Shown here: one piece after another, positions 1 through 9,064 of the stretch
Layout of the letters: every line of letters starts with the position of its first letter
Numbering within the stretch: the stretch's first letter is position 1
NCBI RefSeq assembly: GCF_963677845.1
Contig: NZ_OY782498.1
Span: 3,293,518 to 3,357,517 of the forward strand
DNA: 64,000 nucleotides
Direction of reading: 5' to 3'
Source: an uncultured Pseudodesulfovibrio sp.
Lineage (GTDB): Bacteria; Desulfobacterota; Desulfovibrionia; Desulfovibrionales; Desulfovibrionaceae
Position numbers and translations under genes: made by a program
The notes under the pieces: model-generated
The model's database searches: none
The model's input: only the letters and a program-made list of their open reading frames with translations
Told to the model about the DNA's origin: nothing

Positions 1-16
1 CAGCCCTTTGACTTGA

Positions 17-137
17 GGCTTGTGAGAGTGGTGTAGCTGGTAGGCGAAAAGGTTCGAGTTTCCCGCAGCCGTAGCCCGGCTACGGTGAGGACAGACTCAA
101 TCTTTTCAACGACGCAGATGCGCCGCTATCGCAAGCC
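17..137 (+). repeat. 120-bp long-hairpin intergenic repeat, copy 1
   Basis: An imperfect inverted repeat runs from GGCTTG (17-22) to CAAGCC (132-137). The 5' arm GAAAAGGTTCGAGT pairs with the 3' arm GACTCAATCTTTTC, and the apex is CCGTAGCC/GGCTACGG. Related copies lie at 8747-8866 (opposite orientation) and 63829-63949. All three share ends resembling GAGAGTGGTG and GCAGATGCGCCGCTATCGC and have nearly the same length. It is non-coding. It could be a MITE/REP-like element or a structured RNA; the sequence does not decide. Confidence 0.8.
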
Positions 138-153
138 GACTCATGAAACAGAA

Positions 154-183
154 CCCCCGGTCTCGGGGGCATGAGACCGGGGG
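154..183. terminator. GC-rich hairpin, possible terminator
   Basis: CCCCCGGTCTC (154-164) pairs perfectly with GAGACCGGGGG (173-183) around an 8-base loop. No strong T run follows on either side, so an intrinsic terminator role is uncertain. The rest of 184-417 is AT-richer leader for the phosphatase gene, and I see no gene in it. Confidence 0.5.
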
Positions 184-417
184 ATCAGGAGGTGACAGGA
201 GGTTTGGGAAGGTGTGTCTGTATCTTTCTCTAGCGACAGTTGGGGAATCGCTTGGGATTTACTTGCCTTTGTTGATAATTATAATCATTCCTAAAAAGAT
301 GGATGTTGTCAATACAAAAATTGAACCTATTGAAAAGAGTGGCTCACGCCTGTAAAAAAAGGCTAGATATGGGTGAAGAAGTGCCGCATGGAATCGTTGA
401 TTAATGTTGGGGGAAAT

Positions 418-2055
418 ATGGTTGATGATGGTGTATCCATGAAAATCCTTTTGGATGAATTGGAAGACCTCAGAGCGCGTCAAGCTGAATGTGAAGACGA
501 GCTGGAGGAATATAGAGCGGGCAGGAAGGGCGCGTGTGCCGAGGTAGACCAGTTACGGGAAGCCCGGGAGAAATTGGGACTTGCCAATCTGATCGTTGAA
601 AATTCTCCGGCAGTGCTTTTCCGGCGTAAGGCCGACGATACGTATGCCCTCGTATATGTGTCTGAGAATGTCAGCCAGTGGGGCTATTCAGCCAAAGATT
701 TTTTGAGTGGCAAGATTACTTTTGAAGAAATCGGCCACCCGGACGACAGTCAACGTCTTCACGATGAAATTATGCGGTATCAAGACCTTGATGTCGAAGA
801 ATATGCGCAGGAATATCGTATAAAGACCGCAGATGGCAACACCCGTTGGGTTTCCGATGAAACGTCCATCGTACGCGATGAGGACGGCAACCGGATTTTC
901 AATCAGGGTGTGCTCATGGATATCACCCGCCGCAAGCAGGTGGAGGAAGCCTTGACCGCCAGTGAATCCAAGTTTCGGCGGACGATTGAAGGAGCTGGTG
1001 AGGGGTATTTTTTTATGGGCGGAGATTTGACCATCAAGGAAGTCAATGATGCCTATTGTCGGATGATCGGCTATGAGCGTGAGGAGTTGATGGGCAGACG
1101 TCCCCATGATTTCGCTACCCTTGAATATCAGCGTTTTCTTGAAAGTAACAAAGAGCATTTTCTTAAACAGGACCACCGTCGTTTTGAAGGGAGTATGGTG
1201 CATAAGGACGGCCATGTGGTGCCTGTATTAGTCAATGCCAATACATTGCGGACGGCGGAGGGGGAATTTCTTGGTCATGTGGCTTTTGTGGCAGATTTGA
1301 CCGAACAGAAAAAAGCAGTGGAGTTGGCAGGAGAAGTACAAAAGAGTCTGCTACCAAAGAAAGCTCCCGATATTCCGGGCCTTGATGTGGCCGGTTCCAG
1401 TGTTGCCAGTGAAGTCGCAGGTGGTGATTATTTCGACTATCTGGAAAGTCTGGATATCGATCATCCTGGTTTGACTGTGGCTGTGGGAGATATCTCCGGT
1501 CACGGAGTTGATGCGGCCCTGCTTATGACCACGGCGCGGGGTTTTTTGCGTATGCGAGCATCCCAGCCCGGCACACCTGTTCAGGTCGTGACCGAGATGA
1601 ACCGTCACCTTGCCGAGGATCTGGATGGTTCCGGTCGGTTCATGACACTTTTTTATCTCACGCTGGATACGGAAGATAAAATAGCTCGATGGGTCCGTGC
1701 TGGCCATGATCCAGCTATGATTTATTGTCCGATTCATGACGTGTTTACGGAATTGGGCGCGGACGCCGGATTACCGTTGGGGGTGACGCATGAATCCTTA
1801 TATAGTGAGCAGGCCAACGACCTGCTTTTCGGGCAGATAATCGCCATCGGTACCGATGGTATTTGGGAGTCCCGAAACAGGGAAGGGGAGATGTTTGGCA
1901 AGGCCCGTTTCAAGGAAGCGGTGCGTGCCCATGCAGATCAGTCTGCCCAGGAAATTCTGGATAGTGTTTTTGAAGCCGTTTACGCTTTCACTGAAGGGGC
2001 CAAGGCAGAAGACGACATAACTCTCGTTATCGTCAAATACAGCAAGGAGAATTGA
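418..2055 (+). CDS. PAS-PAS-PP2C (SpoIIE-type) serine phosphatase
   Basis: Signal-responsive protein serine phosphatase of the RsbU/SpoIIE class. It has a short coiled-coil-like N-terminus, two PAS domains (roughly residues 60-175 and 180-300, the first ending in a PAC-type DITRRK) and a C-terminal PP2C/SpoIIE domain. Metal-binding motifs are visible: GGDYFDY, VGDISGHG, AGHDPAM, GTDGIWE and EDDITLV. No transmembrane segment is seen, so it is probably cytosolic. The open frame extends to a GTG at 373 and an ATG at 388; I prefer ATG 418 because GGGGGA lies just upstream. The stop overlaps the ATG of the MltF-like gene by one base, so the two are co-transcribed. The likely target is an anti-sigma antagonist, but none is encoded nearby. 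Confidence 0.85.
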   Translation: MVDDGVSMKILLDELEDLRARQAECEDELEEYRAGRKGACAEVDQLREAREKLGLANLIVENSPAVLFRRKADDTYALVYVSENVSQWGYSAKDFLSGKITFEEIGHPDDSQRLHDEIMRYQDLDVEEYAQEYRIKTADGNTRWVSDETSIVRDEDGNRIFNQGVLMDITRRKQVEEALTASESKFRRTIEGAGEGYFFMGGDLTIKEVNDAYCRMIGYEREELMGRRPHDFATLEYQRFLESNKEHFLKQDHRRFEGSMVHKDGHVVPVLVNANTLRTAEGEFLGHVAFVADLTEQKKAVELAGEVQKSLLPKKAPDIPGLDVAGSSVASEVAGGDYFDYLESLDIDHPGLTVAVGDISGHGVDAALLMTTARGFLRMRASQPGTPVQVVTEMNRHLAEDLDGSGRFMTLFYLTLDTEDKIARWVRAGHDPAMIYCPIHDVFTELGADAGLPLGVTHESLYSEQANDLLFGQIIAIGTDGIWESRNREGEMFGKARFKEAVRAHADQSAQEILDSVFEAVYAFTEGAKAEDDITLVIVKYSKEN

Positions 2056-3458
2056 TGCGTAGATCGGTCTTTGTGGTAGCCCTTGTGTTCTGTTTGGGGA
2101 GTGTAGCTTTGGCTGCGCCCACAAGTTTGGAGCGCGTTTCTCGTCACTGGACAGGTGATTTGTCAGAGATGATCAAGCAGGGACGACCTGTTCGAGTCCT
2201 TGTCTCGTACAATCAAACAAATTTTTTTCTTTCAAAAGGTGTTATGCGTGGTCTGGAAGTAGACCTCATGAATGCGTACGAGCGGTATTTGTCCAGAAGC
2301 AATCCCGGTAAAAAAATACGAATTGTTTTTTTGGCTGTTCCTTTTGACCAGTTGATTCCTGCCTTGTTGGATGGCCGAGGTGATGTTGTGGCTGCTGGTC
2401 TGACCGTGACCAAAGAGCGAAAAAAGAGTGTGGCATTTTCATTGCCTTACCGAAAAGACATCAAGGAAATTGTTGTTGGAGGTCATCGAAGTCGGGTGTT
2501 GTCGAATTTGGATGATCTGGCAGGGAAAAGAGTGCATGTCATGGCTGGTAGTAGTTATGTCGAGCATTTGAAGGCTGTGAGCAATTCTTTGAAGGCACGT
2601 GGACTTGCCCCCGTGGATGTAATTGAGGCAGATCCCAATCTAGTCACTGAAGATCTTTTGGAAATGGTGGCACGTGGTCTCATTGGGTATGCAGTGGCCG
2701 AGAATCAGTTAGCCGAGGTCTGGAAGAAGAATATGCGTGGGTTGCGGCTTTTTAATGATGTCGTCATTTATTCAGGTGGAGAATTGGCGTGGGCTGTTCG
2801 GCCAGGAAATACTGAATTCAAGGAGAGTCTTGATGATTTTTCCCGAACGGTGCGTCAGGGAACGCTTAAAGGAAATATGTTCTATAAGCGGTATTTCGTG
2901 AATGAAGATCATGTGCTTAATTTCAGAAATCCGTTGGCTGACGGGCGATTACAGCCCATGGCGAAATTATTTCAAAAATATGCAGAACAGTATGGTTTTG
3001 ACTGGTTGAAAATTGTTGCATTGGCATTTCAGGAGTCCGGTTTTAATCAGGATTTGAAGAGCAACAGAGGCGCGGTGGGAGTCATGCAGATCAAACCCTC
3101 CACGGCCAGTGACCCTAATGTGAACATCAAGAATATTGAGAAGTTGGAAAACAACATCCATGCCGGGGTTAAATATCTTCACTTCTTGTGTGAACGTTAT
3201 TTCAAGGATGTGGACCCTGAACATCGTGTGGACTTTGCATTGGCCGCCTATAACGCCGGCCCTGCGCGAGTTCGAAGTTTGCGTACAAAGACTGCGGAGA
3301 AGGGGTTTGACCCAAATCTCTGGTTCGGGAACGTCGAGTGGGCGGCGTATGACATTATCGGCCACGAAACTCCGGATTATGTCGCTCATGTTCAGATATA
3401 TTACGCTGCCTACAAGGCCATGGCTGACGTACTGACCAAACGGAACAACGCCATGTAG
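2055..3458 (+). CDS. MltF-like lytic transglycosylase with SBP_bac_3 domain
   Basis: Periplasmic or outer-membrane murein lytic transglycosylase of the MltF type, about 467 residues. An N-terminal signal peptide (hydrophobic VVALVFCLG, then ALAAP) precedes a family 3 solute-binding domain (about 40-280). A C-terminal SLT lysozyme-like domain (about 300-450) has the catalytic Glu in FQESGFN, then GAVGVMQIKP and AAYNAGPARV. A TTG one codon earlier is in frame, but ATG 2055 has AAGGAG upstream and is preferred. It overlaps the stop of the phosphatase gene. In MltF the binding-protein domain regulates the lytic domain; the ligand here is unknown. Confidence 0.85.
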   Translation: MRRSVFVVALVFCLGSVALAAPTSLERVSRHWTGDLSEMIKQGRPVRVLVSYNQTNFFLSKGVMRGLEVDLMNAYERYLSRSNPGKKIRIVFLAVPFDQLIPALLDGRGDVVAAGLTVTKERKKSVAFSLPYRKDIKEIVVGGHRSRVLSNLDDLAGKRVHVMAGSSYVEHLKAVSNSLKARGLAPVDVIEADPNLVTEDLLEMVARGLIGYAVAENQLAEVWKKNMRGLRLFNDVVIYSGGELAWAVRPGNTEFKESLDDFSRTVRQGTLKGNMFYKRYFVNEDHVLNFRNPLADGRLQPMAKLFQKYAEQYGFDWLKIVALAFQESGFNQDLKSNRGAVGVMQIKPSTASDPNVNIKNIEKLENNIHAGVKYLHFLCERYFKDVDPEHRVDFALAAYNAGPARVRSLRTKTAEKGFDPNLWFGNVEWAAYDIIGHETPDYVAHVQIYYAAYKAMADVLTKRNNAM

Positions 3459-3581
3459 TTGCGCCGGTGGACTTTTCTTTTTCTTATAGACTCTCATTGG
3501 CATGAAGCCGCTTCTTCGGGTATACTGAAAATAGCCCTCCCGTTTGGAGAGGTGTTTTCATCGAAACCAAGGAGTAGAGCT

Positions 3582-4001
3582 ATGAAAATTACTCGTATCC
3601 TTCTTCCTGTTGACGGTTCCCGTTTGTCGGATGCTGCTGCTGACATGGCGATTGATTTGGCAGGCGACAATGCCTCTATTGTTTTACTGCATGTCCGAAG
3701 AGCTGTACCTGTTGGATTGGGACAACCCAATGCCAACGATTTGCTTGAGCACCTGACCAAAGGTGCGGAAGAGGTCATGACCCACTATCGAGCTATTTTA
3801 TCCAACGCGAACGCAGATTTCATTGAATTGATTGTCGGCGGTGATGTCGCTGAAGTCATTGCCAATGTCGCCGACGTGGAAAAGTGTGACCTCATAGTGA
3901 TTGGCTCCAAGGGTAAGTCGGATCTTGAAGGATTGTTTCTTGGATCGGTTACGCACAAGGTATTGCAGACCACCAATAGACCAGTGCTCGTCGTGAAGTA
4001 G
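3582..4001 (+). CDS. Universal stress protein, single UspA domain
   Basis: A 139-residue single-domain UspA protein. The N-terminal strand ILLPVDGSRLSD and the C-terminal nucleotide loop (GSKG, nine residues, then GS, ending RPVLVVK) fit the ATP-binding Usp subclass G-2x-G-9x-G(S/T). The frame is open further upstream to 3459, but ATG 3582 is preceded by AAGGAG and begins the conserved domain, so the upstream 41 codons are not credible. It is probably transcribed separately from the transglycosylase gene. It acts in the cytosol, and its precise stress role is not predictable. Confidence 0.88.
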   Translation: MKITRILLPVDGSRLSDAAADMAIDLAGDNASIVLLHVRRAVPVGLGQPNANDLLEHLTKGAEEVMTHYRAILSNANADFIELIVGGDVAEVIANVADVEKCDLIVIGSKGKSDLEGLFLGSVTHKVLQTTNRPVLVVK

Positions 4002-4072
4002 ACGAAGGGTGATTAGGAATGTCTATCGATTCGGAAATACAGGATTTGTGCTAAGCCTGATGGTTTGTTACT

Positions 4073-4870
4073 GTGCGCGCCATGCTTCAGAAAATTAACG
4101 GCATATTACTGTGTATTCTTGTTTTGACGGCGGGCTATGTTCCGGCCTTGGCGCAGGAGACTATTGTCGCGGTTGCCGACAGATGGATGCCTTACAATGG
4201 TCGGGCCGGGACCAATGATGAAGGGTATGCGGTTGAGATTCTTCGTGCGATTTTTGAACCAATGGGCCACCGTGTTGAGTATCGGGAAATGCCGTGGAAA
4301 CGGGCTATTGAGGATGTGCTGGCCGGAAAAGCCGATATCTTGATTGGTTCCCTAAAGAGTAATGATTCAAAGTATATTTTCCCCAAGGAGACACTTGGTA
4401 GGGATTTGATGTGTTTTTATACAAATCGACCGGATTGGAAGTTCTCTGGTCCCGAATCTCTTGCAGATGTCAGGATAGGGTTGGTGAAAGGGTATATTTA
4501 TAGGGACTGGGTTCTTGAAAGACTCAGGCTTTCACCGCAACAATTTCATATCATGCATGGCGACGAACCTATTGTTCGGCTTCTTGGGATGCTCAAGGAT
4601 GACAGAATTCAAGTTATGCCTGGCAACAAGGCTGTTGTTGAATATTATGTGAAGACGCTTGGATTGGAAAAAGAAGTGCGTCTTGCCGGGTGTTTCACTG
4701 ATACGGATGAAAAACATCTGTACTTCGCTTTGTCTCCTGCTCAGCCGGGGCGTTCAAAAGCGCTTGGAGCCGCTCTCGACAAAGGGATATCTCTTATGCG
4801 CAAGACCGGACAACTCAATCATCTGTTGATTAAGTACGGCCTTAAAGATTGGGTACGGCTCAGAAAATAG
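4073..4870 (+). CDS. Periplasmic amino-acid-type substrate-binding protein (SBP family 3)
   Basis: About 265 residues: a signal peptide (ILLCILVLTAGYVPALA) followed by one SBP_bac_3 domain. Typical features are an early ADRWMPYNG strand, EMPWKRAIEDVLAGKADI and a C-terminal LLIKYGLKDW. The start may be GTG 4073 or ATG 4082; neither has a convincing Shine-Dalgarno site. No permease or ATPase is adjacent. Stand-alone proteins of this type in sulfate reducers may feed distant ABC transporters or act as sensors. The ligand cannot be named. Confidence 0.8.
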   Translation: MRAMLQKINGILLCILVLTAGYVPALAQETIVAVADRWMPYNGRAGTNDEGYAVEILRAIFEPMGHRVEYREMPWKRAIEDVLAGKADILIGSLKSNDSKYIFPKETLGRDLMCFYTNRPDWKFSGPESLADVRIGLVKGYIYRDWVLERLRLSPQQFHIMHGDEPIVRLLGMLKDDRIQVMPGNKAVVEYYVKTLGLEKEVRLAGCFTDTDEKHLYFALSPAQPGRSKALGAALDKGISLMRKTGQLNHLLIKYGLKDWVRLRK

Positions 4871-4952
4871 TCACCTTTAAGGGGAATGCGTTCCGTGTTG
4901 GTAGTGCGTTCTTTTACGATATATTGAGAATTTTGATACATTGAATAAACGA

Positions 4953-4981
4953 CAGGGGCATCCGACTTTCGGATGCCCCTG
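4953..4981. terminator. Bidirectional terminator
   Basis: Perfect 13-bp stem CAGGGGCATCCGA / TCGGATGCCCCTG with a 3-base loop, between the convergent binding-protein gene and chemoreceptor gene. T-rich sequence follows in the minus direction. Confidence 0.85.
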
Positions 4982-5001
4982 TGCTATTTGGGGAAGGGAA
5001 G

Positions 5002-7020
5002 CTAGAATTTTTCGTAATCCTGATCATCCATATTCATGGAGAAGCCTTTGTTCTGATTTGTTGTCTGAGGCTGTGCGGAGGGAAGGGCCTGGTGCGGGGT
5101 GGTGACCACAACTCTGGCGTTGCTCATGCCACCGTTGCCGTTTTGGACCTTGAAGAAGGTCATTGCCTGAGCAAGGTTTTCCGCTTGTGCGGCGAGTTCT
5201 TCCGATGTGGAGGCCATTTCTTCCGATGCAGAAGCATTTCCTTGAACGACCTGATCGAGTTGTCCGACGGAAGAACTGATTTCAGTGATGCCTTTGTCTT
5301 GTTCAATGCAGCTTGAAGCGATTTCCTGCACCAGTTCGGCGGTTTTACCTATTTCAGGGACCAATTCTTCCAGCATTTGGCTCGCCCGGTCAGCAACACC
5401 CATGGATGATTCGGAGAGCCCGCTGATTTCCTCTGCAGCCTGTCCACTGCGCTCGGCCAGCTTGCGTACTTCGGCAGCGACTACGGCAAAGCCTTTGCCA
5501 TGTTCTCCGGCGCGTGCTGCTTCAATGGCAGCGTTCAATGCCAAAAGGTTGGTTTGACGGGCTATTTCCTGAATGATGGTAATGCGTTCGGCAATGGATT
5601 TAAAGGCATCCAAGGCTTCTCCAACAGCCTCACCGCTCTCTTTGGCCCCTTCGGACGCTTTGACTGCGATACCTTCGGTCTGTTGGGCACTTTCAGTGTT
5701 TGAACGGATGCCGGAACTCATTTCTTCTATGGAGGCTGAAATGGATTCAATGGAGGCGGCCTGTTCAACCACAGACTGCGAGAGTGATTGTGCCGATGCC
5801 GACAGTTGTTCACTTCCGGCAGAGACGCTTTCAGTGGATTGGTTGACCTCGCCCACAACTCCATTCAGCTTATCCGCCATTTCGGACAGCGAATTGGCCA
5901 ATTGTCCTACTTCATCTTTTTGATTCAAATCTACAGAGGCTGTCAGGTCGCCTGTAGAAACCGTAGTGGCGAAATCCATGCCCTTTTGGAGAGGGATAAT
6001 GATGCCCCTGGCAATGATCCATGCGAGTACAATACCGATCAGTATGGAGATGATGCTGAAGATCATGACCCCGATTTTTGTGTCGCTTGCGGCTTTGAGC
6101 ATCTCGCTATCAGTCATGATGTTTTTGGCGATAACATCCGTGCTTTGATTGAGTATGTTTTGTACGGCATTGAGGGCTGGCAAAGTCTTCGTTGTATAAA
6201 CTGCTTTTGCCTCTTCATATCCTTTTATACGATTATCGTTGAGCGTAATAACCGAGTCTATGGCTGTCAGTGTCTCGACGGCAAGTCCAGCTGTAATTTG
6301 GCGGAACCATGACTGGGCTTTTTCTCGTTCACCGGATGCCAAAAAACTGTTGATATCGTTGGCAGATTCGTGGAGTGCGGCATGTGGTTCATATATGCCT
6401 TTGACAGCGGTCGCAAATTCAGGATCGGCTTGCATTTTTTTTTGCGTTTCAGCCGAGTAGAGCCATATGCCGAGTTTGCATTTGTGAGGATCGGCTTGAA
6501 CACCTGTTGTGGTTGATTGAGGGTTAAGGAGTGTATCCTTTATTTCCCCAAGCCAAACCAGATGGTCAAGTTTCTTGTCACGGAGAAAGGCCCCAAGTCC
6601 AATGTCCGCCGGAGCATACTTCTTGCTGATTTCAATGGCAGAGGTGTGTAATTCGTTATGGTGTTTTTCGATTTCGGCCAACAGAGGTTTGATGCCTGGG
6701 ACTAACTTTTCGGCCGCGACACGAGCATCGCTGTAGTACCATTTACCGAAAGCGCATTGTTTGGGATCGGTTTGAACATTGAGAGTGTGGATGTGTGAGT
6801 CGGTCAACAGTTCGTTGACTTTTTCAGCCCACTTGAGATGGTCGACGATTTTTTGCGTGAAGTTGCCACGTAATTGGTTGCCGGAAATGACTTCTTTGGC
6901 ATTGCCAACGATTCCTTCAATGCCAAATGTTGACCATAACCCAAGGCCAATGAGCAAAAGCAGTACGGAACCAAAGCCGATTCCAAATTTGATGCAGAGC
7001 TTGCAGTCTTTCCATCCCAT
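5002..7020 (-). CDS. Methyl-accepting chemotaxis protein with two tandem CZB sensor domains
   Basis: A 672-residue transmembrane chemoreceptor: TM1 about 12-30, extracytoplasmic region about 31-315, TM2 about 316-340, HAMP, then a signalling domain with the hairpin-tip region [15 protein letters not shown]. The sensor region holds two copies of a CZB-like zinc-binding pattern. In repeat 1 these are H61, C89, H121 and H125; in repeat 2 they are H153, C181, H213 and H217, so each residue is shifted by exactly 92. The C-terminus ends DYEKF, which fits the CheR-tether consensus x-[HFYW]-x2-[HFYW]. The ATG has AGGAGG upstream. The zinc-related sensing role is inferred from the CZB family (known 3His-1Cys zinc site). 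Confidence 0.88.
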   Translation of the reverse strand: MGWKDCKLCIKFGIGFGSVLLLLIGLGLWSTFGIEGIVGNAKEVISGNQLRGNFTQKIVDHLKWAEKVNELLTDSHIHTLNVQTDPKQCAFGKWYYSDARVAAEKLVPGIKPLLAEIEKHHNELHTSAIEISKKYAPADIGLGAFLRDKKLDHLVWLGEIKDTLLNPQSTTTGVQADPHKCKLGIWLYSAETQKKMQADPEFATAVKGIYEPHAALHESANDINSFLASGEREKAQSWFRQITAGLAVETLTAIDSVITLNDNRIKGYEEAKAVYTTKTLPALNAVQNILNQSTDVIAKNIMTDSEMLKAASDTKIGVMIFSIISILIGIVLAWIIARGIIIPLQKGMDFATTVSTGDLTASVDLNQKDEVGQLANSLSEMADKLNGVVGEVNQSTESVSAGSEQLSASAQSLSQSVVEQAASIESISASIEEMSSGIRSNTESAQQTEGIAVKASEGAKESGEAVGEALDAFKSIAERITIIQEIARQTNLLALNAAIEAARAGEHGKGFAVVAAEVRKLAERSGQAAEEISGLSESSMGVADRASQMLEELVPEIGKTAELVQEIASSCIEQDKGITEISSSVGQLDQVVQGNASASEEMASTSEELAAQAENLAQAMTFFKVQNGNGGMSNARVVVTTPHQALPSAQPQTTNQNKGFSMNMDDQDYEKF

Positions 7021-7400
7021 AATATCCTCCTATATTTCGTTAGATATCAGACTAAGATAGTATAGTTTTTCGGAGAGATTTGTGTACAATATGGTCATTA
7101 CGAGCATAATAGTCGATTTTTCAATTATAATGTTTGGAAAATAAGTATTGATAATTAGAAGTCGGAGTGGGTGGAAATTCGTTTATGGAGGGAGGGTGTG
7201 AGATCTAGAGCAATGACCCGATTGAGTGCATGCCCGCTGCCACCGGGTGGGCATATTTCTATTGTCTCTGATAGCGGGCAACTGATAAGGTGCGAGCCTT
7301 GAAGAGTCGGATCGTGTGCCTGAAGGTGACATTATCCATATCCATAAGAAGATGACGTATGTTTTTATAAAGGCGTTCAACCCAAAGACTGGAGGGAAAT
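7021..7400. other. Intergenic region before glnA
   Basis: A 380-base stretch between the divergent chemoreceptor gene and glnA. It holds the AGGAGG of the chemoreceptor gene, AT-rich promoter-like sequence near 7100-7160 and a small palindrome GCCACC-GG-GTGGGC near 7235. I looked for a sigma-54 -24/-12 pair upstream of glnA and did not see a convincing one. No gene is visible. Confidence 0.5.
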
Positions 7401-8744
7401 ATGAATATCCCGGTTTTCAATTGTAAAAATGCAGACGACGTGATGAAGGCGGTCAAGGATTATGACGTCAGCTTCATTCAGTACTGGTTCTTGGACATCC
7501 TCGGTACGTTGAAGAGTTTTCAGGTAACACCCAATGAGCTTGAGGCTTCCTTTGAGGAAGGCATGGGCTTTGACGGGTCTTCCATTCTCGGTTTCTGCCG
7601 CATCGACGAGTCGGACATGGTGGCCATGCCGGACCCGACCACTTTTCAGATTTGCTCCTGGCGTCCTTCTGACAGGCCGGTCGCCCGTATGTTCTGCGAT
7701 GTCGTTAGCCCTGATGGTGCTCCGTTTGAGGCTGATTCCCGGTATGTCCTCAAGAAGGTCATGGGACAAGCTGCCGAAAAAGGGTACACCTTTTATGTCG
7801 GTCCAGAGCTTGAGTTCTTTCTTTTTGCAGATGATCAGGACACCGAAGTTCTGGATGCTGGCGGATATTTTGATGCTCCGCCGCTTGATCTTGGCAATAA
7901 TATCCGTCGCGATATTATTTTTGCGCTCGACGCTATGGGTATCCAGGTCGAATACTCTCACCACGAGGTAGCGCCATCTCAGCATGAAATTGATCTACGC
8001 TATGCAGAAGGCATGAGAATGGCTGATACCGCCATGACATATCGTGTAGTGGTCAAGGAAACTGCGCGTAAGCACGGGTGCTATGCGACCTTTATGCCCA
8101 AGCCAATTTTTGGTGAAAACGGCTCCGGTATGCATGTCCATCAGTCGTTGTTCAAGAATGGCCGTAATGTATTTTATGATGCCAATGATGAGTATCATCT
8201 GTCGCCTGAAGGCAAGTCTTATATTGCGGGTATTCTCAAGCATTCCCCGGAATTTGTGGCTGTCACCAACCAGTGGGTCAATTCTTACAAGCGTTTGGTT
8301 CCCGGTTACGAAGCACCGGTCTACATTGCTTGGGCGCGTCGCAATCGTTCGGCGCTCGTTCGTGTGCCCATGTACAAACCCGGTAAAGAAAATGCCACCC
8401 GCATGGAATTGCGTTGCCCGGACCCGGCTGCCAATCCGTATCTCTGCTTTGCCGTCCAGCTTGCCGCCGGACTCAAGGGTATGGAAGAAGGATATGAACT
8501 GGCCGCGCCGGTGGAAGAGGATATCTTTTCCATGGATGCTCGCCAGCTCAAAAAGAATAAGATCAAGTCACTCCCCGGTTCTCTTTATGAAGCCACGCTT
8601 AACTTGCAGAAGTCCAGTCTCATGAAAGAAGTGCTCGGCGAACATCTGCATACCGCCTTGGTGGAAAACAAATTCGCAGAATGGGATGAGTACAGCACAC
8701 AAGTCACCGAATACGAGCTTGATAAGTATTTGCCTGTATTGTAG
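7401..8744 (+). CDS. glnA: Glutamine synthetase type I (alpha-like)
   Basis: ATP-dependent ligation of ammonia to glutamate in the cytosol, the main ammonium assimilation step. It has 447 residues, the length of the GSI-alpha subclass and shorter than the roughly 470 of adenylylated GSI-beta. Visible motifs are GFDGSSI near 55, the catalytic core PELEFF, the ATP-site region GSGMHVHQSL and the glutamate-binding NRSALVRVP. The adenylylation loop seen in E. coli (NLYDLP) is absent; the equivalent stretch reads KIKSLPGSLYEA. ATG 7401 has GGAGGG just upstream. The gene is monocistronic and ends at the hairpin terminator at 8920. Regulation is therefore more likely by feedback or PII-type control than by adenylylation (inference). 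Confidence 0.93.
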   Translation: MNIPVFNCKNADDVMKAVKDYDVSFIQYWFLDILGTLKSFQVTPNELEASFEEGMGFDGSSILGFCRIDESDMVAMPDPTTFQICSWRPSDRPVARMFCDVVSPDGAPFEADSRYVLKKVMGQAAEKGYTFYVGPELEFFLFADDQDTEVLDAGGYFDAPPLDLGNNIRRDIIFALDAMGIQVEYSHHEVAPSQHEIDLRYAEGMRMADTAMTYRVVVKETARKHGCYATFMPKPIFGENGSGMHVHQSLFKNGRNVFYDANDEYHLSPEGKSYIAGILKHSPEFVAVTNQWVNSYKRLVPGYEAPVYIAWARRNRSALVRVPMYKPGKENATRMELRCPDPAANPYLCFAVQLAAGLKGMEEGYELAAPVEEDIFSMDARQLKKNKIKSLPGSLYEATLNLQKSSLMKEVLGEHLHTALVENKFAEWDEYSTQVTEYELDKYLPVL

Positions 8745-8746
8745 GC

Positions 8747-8866
8747 GGCTTGCGATAGCGGCGCATCTGCGTCGTTGAAAGGCTTGAGTCTGTCCTCGCC
8801 GTACGGAGGTACGGCTGTGGGAAACTCAAAACCTTTCGCCTAGCAGCTACACCACTCCTTCTTCCT
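8747..8866 (-). repeat. 120-bp long-hairpin intergenic repeat, copy 2
   Basis: Reverse-oriented relative of the element at 17-137, starting two bases after the glnA stop. GGCTTGCGATAGCGG matches the reverse complement of copy 1's end. The arms GAAAGGCTTGAGTC and GAAACTCAAAACCTTTC pair, and the apex is GCCGTAC-GGAG-GTACGGC. The interior differs from copy 1 at both sides of the stem, so pairing is kept. Confidence 0.8.
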
Positions 8867-8919
8867 CATCGGGAACCTGATTTTTGAGAGAAGGTTGTAT
8901 TTTGAAAGGTTTATTGAAC

Positions 8920-8955
8920 GGGCGTATCATGTTTGAACATGGTGCGCCTGTTTTT
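8920..8955 (+). terminator. glnA terminator
   Basis: Imperfect hairpin GGGCGTATCATGTT / AACATGGTGCGCCT followed by TTTTTT (8950-8955). It lies downstream of glnA and of the repeat. Confidence 0.7.
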
Positions 8956-9064
8956 TGTGGTGCATGATTAAAGGCGTCACGCTGAAGGCGACCGCCGGGA
9001 GGCTTTCATCTCGTGTGTCTTGGTGGTACATAATGAGATCGAACCTGAACAGAGGGATAGACGT

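Noticed and set aside
40-110. Kink-turn in the apex of the long hairpin repeat
   Set aside because: TGA is present on one strand but the opposite strand GCAG lacks the needed GA for tandem sheared pairs.
259-483. Minus-strand open frame opposite the start of the phosphatase gene
   Set aside because: It is a shadow of the leader and coding strand, without ribosome site or homology.
7200-7400. Sigma-54 promoter for glnA
   Set aside because: No TGGCAC-N5-TTGC pair with correct GG/GC spacing could be found by eye.
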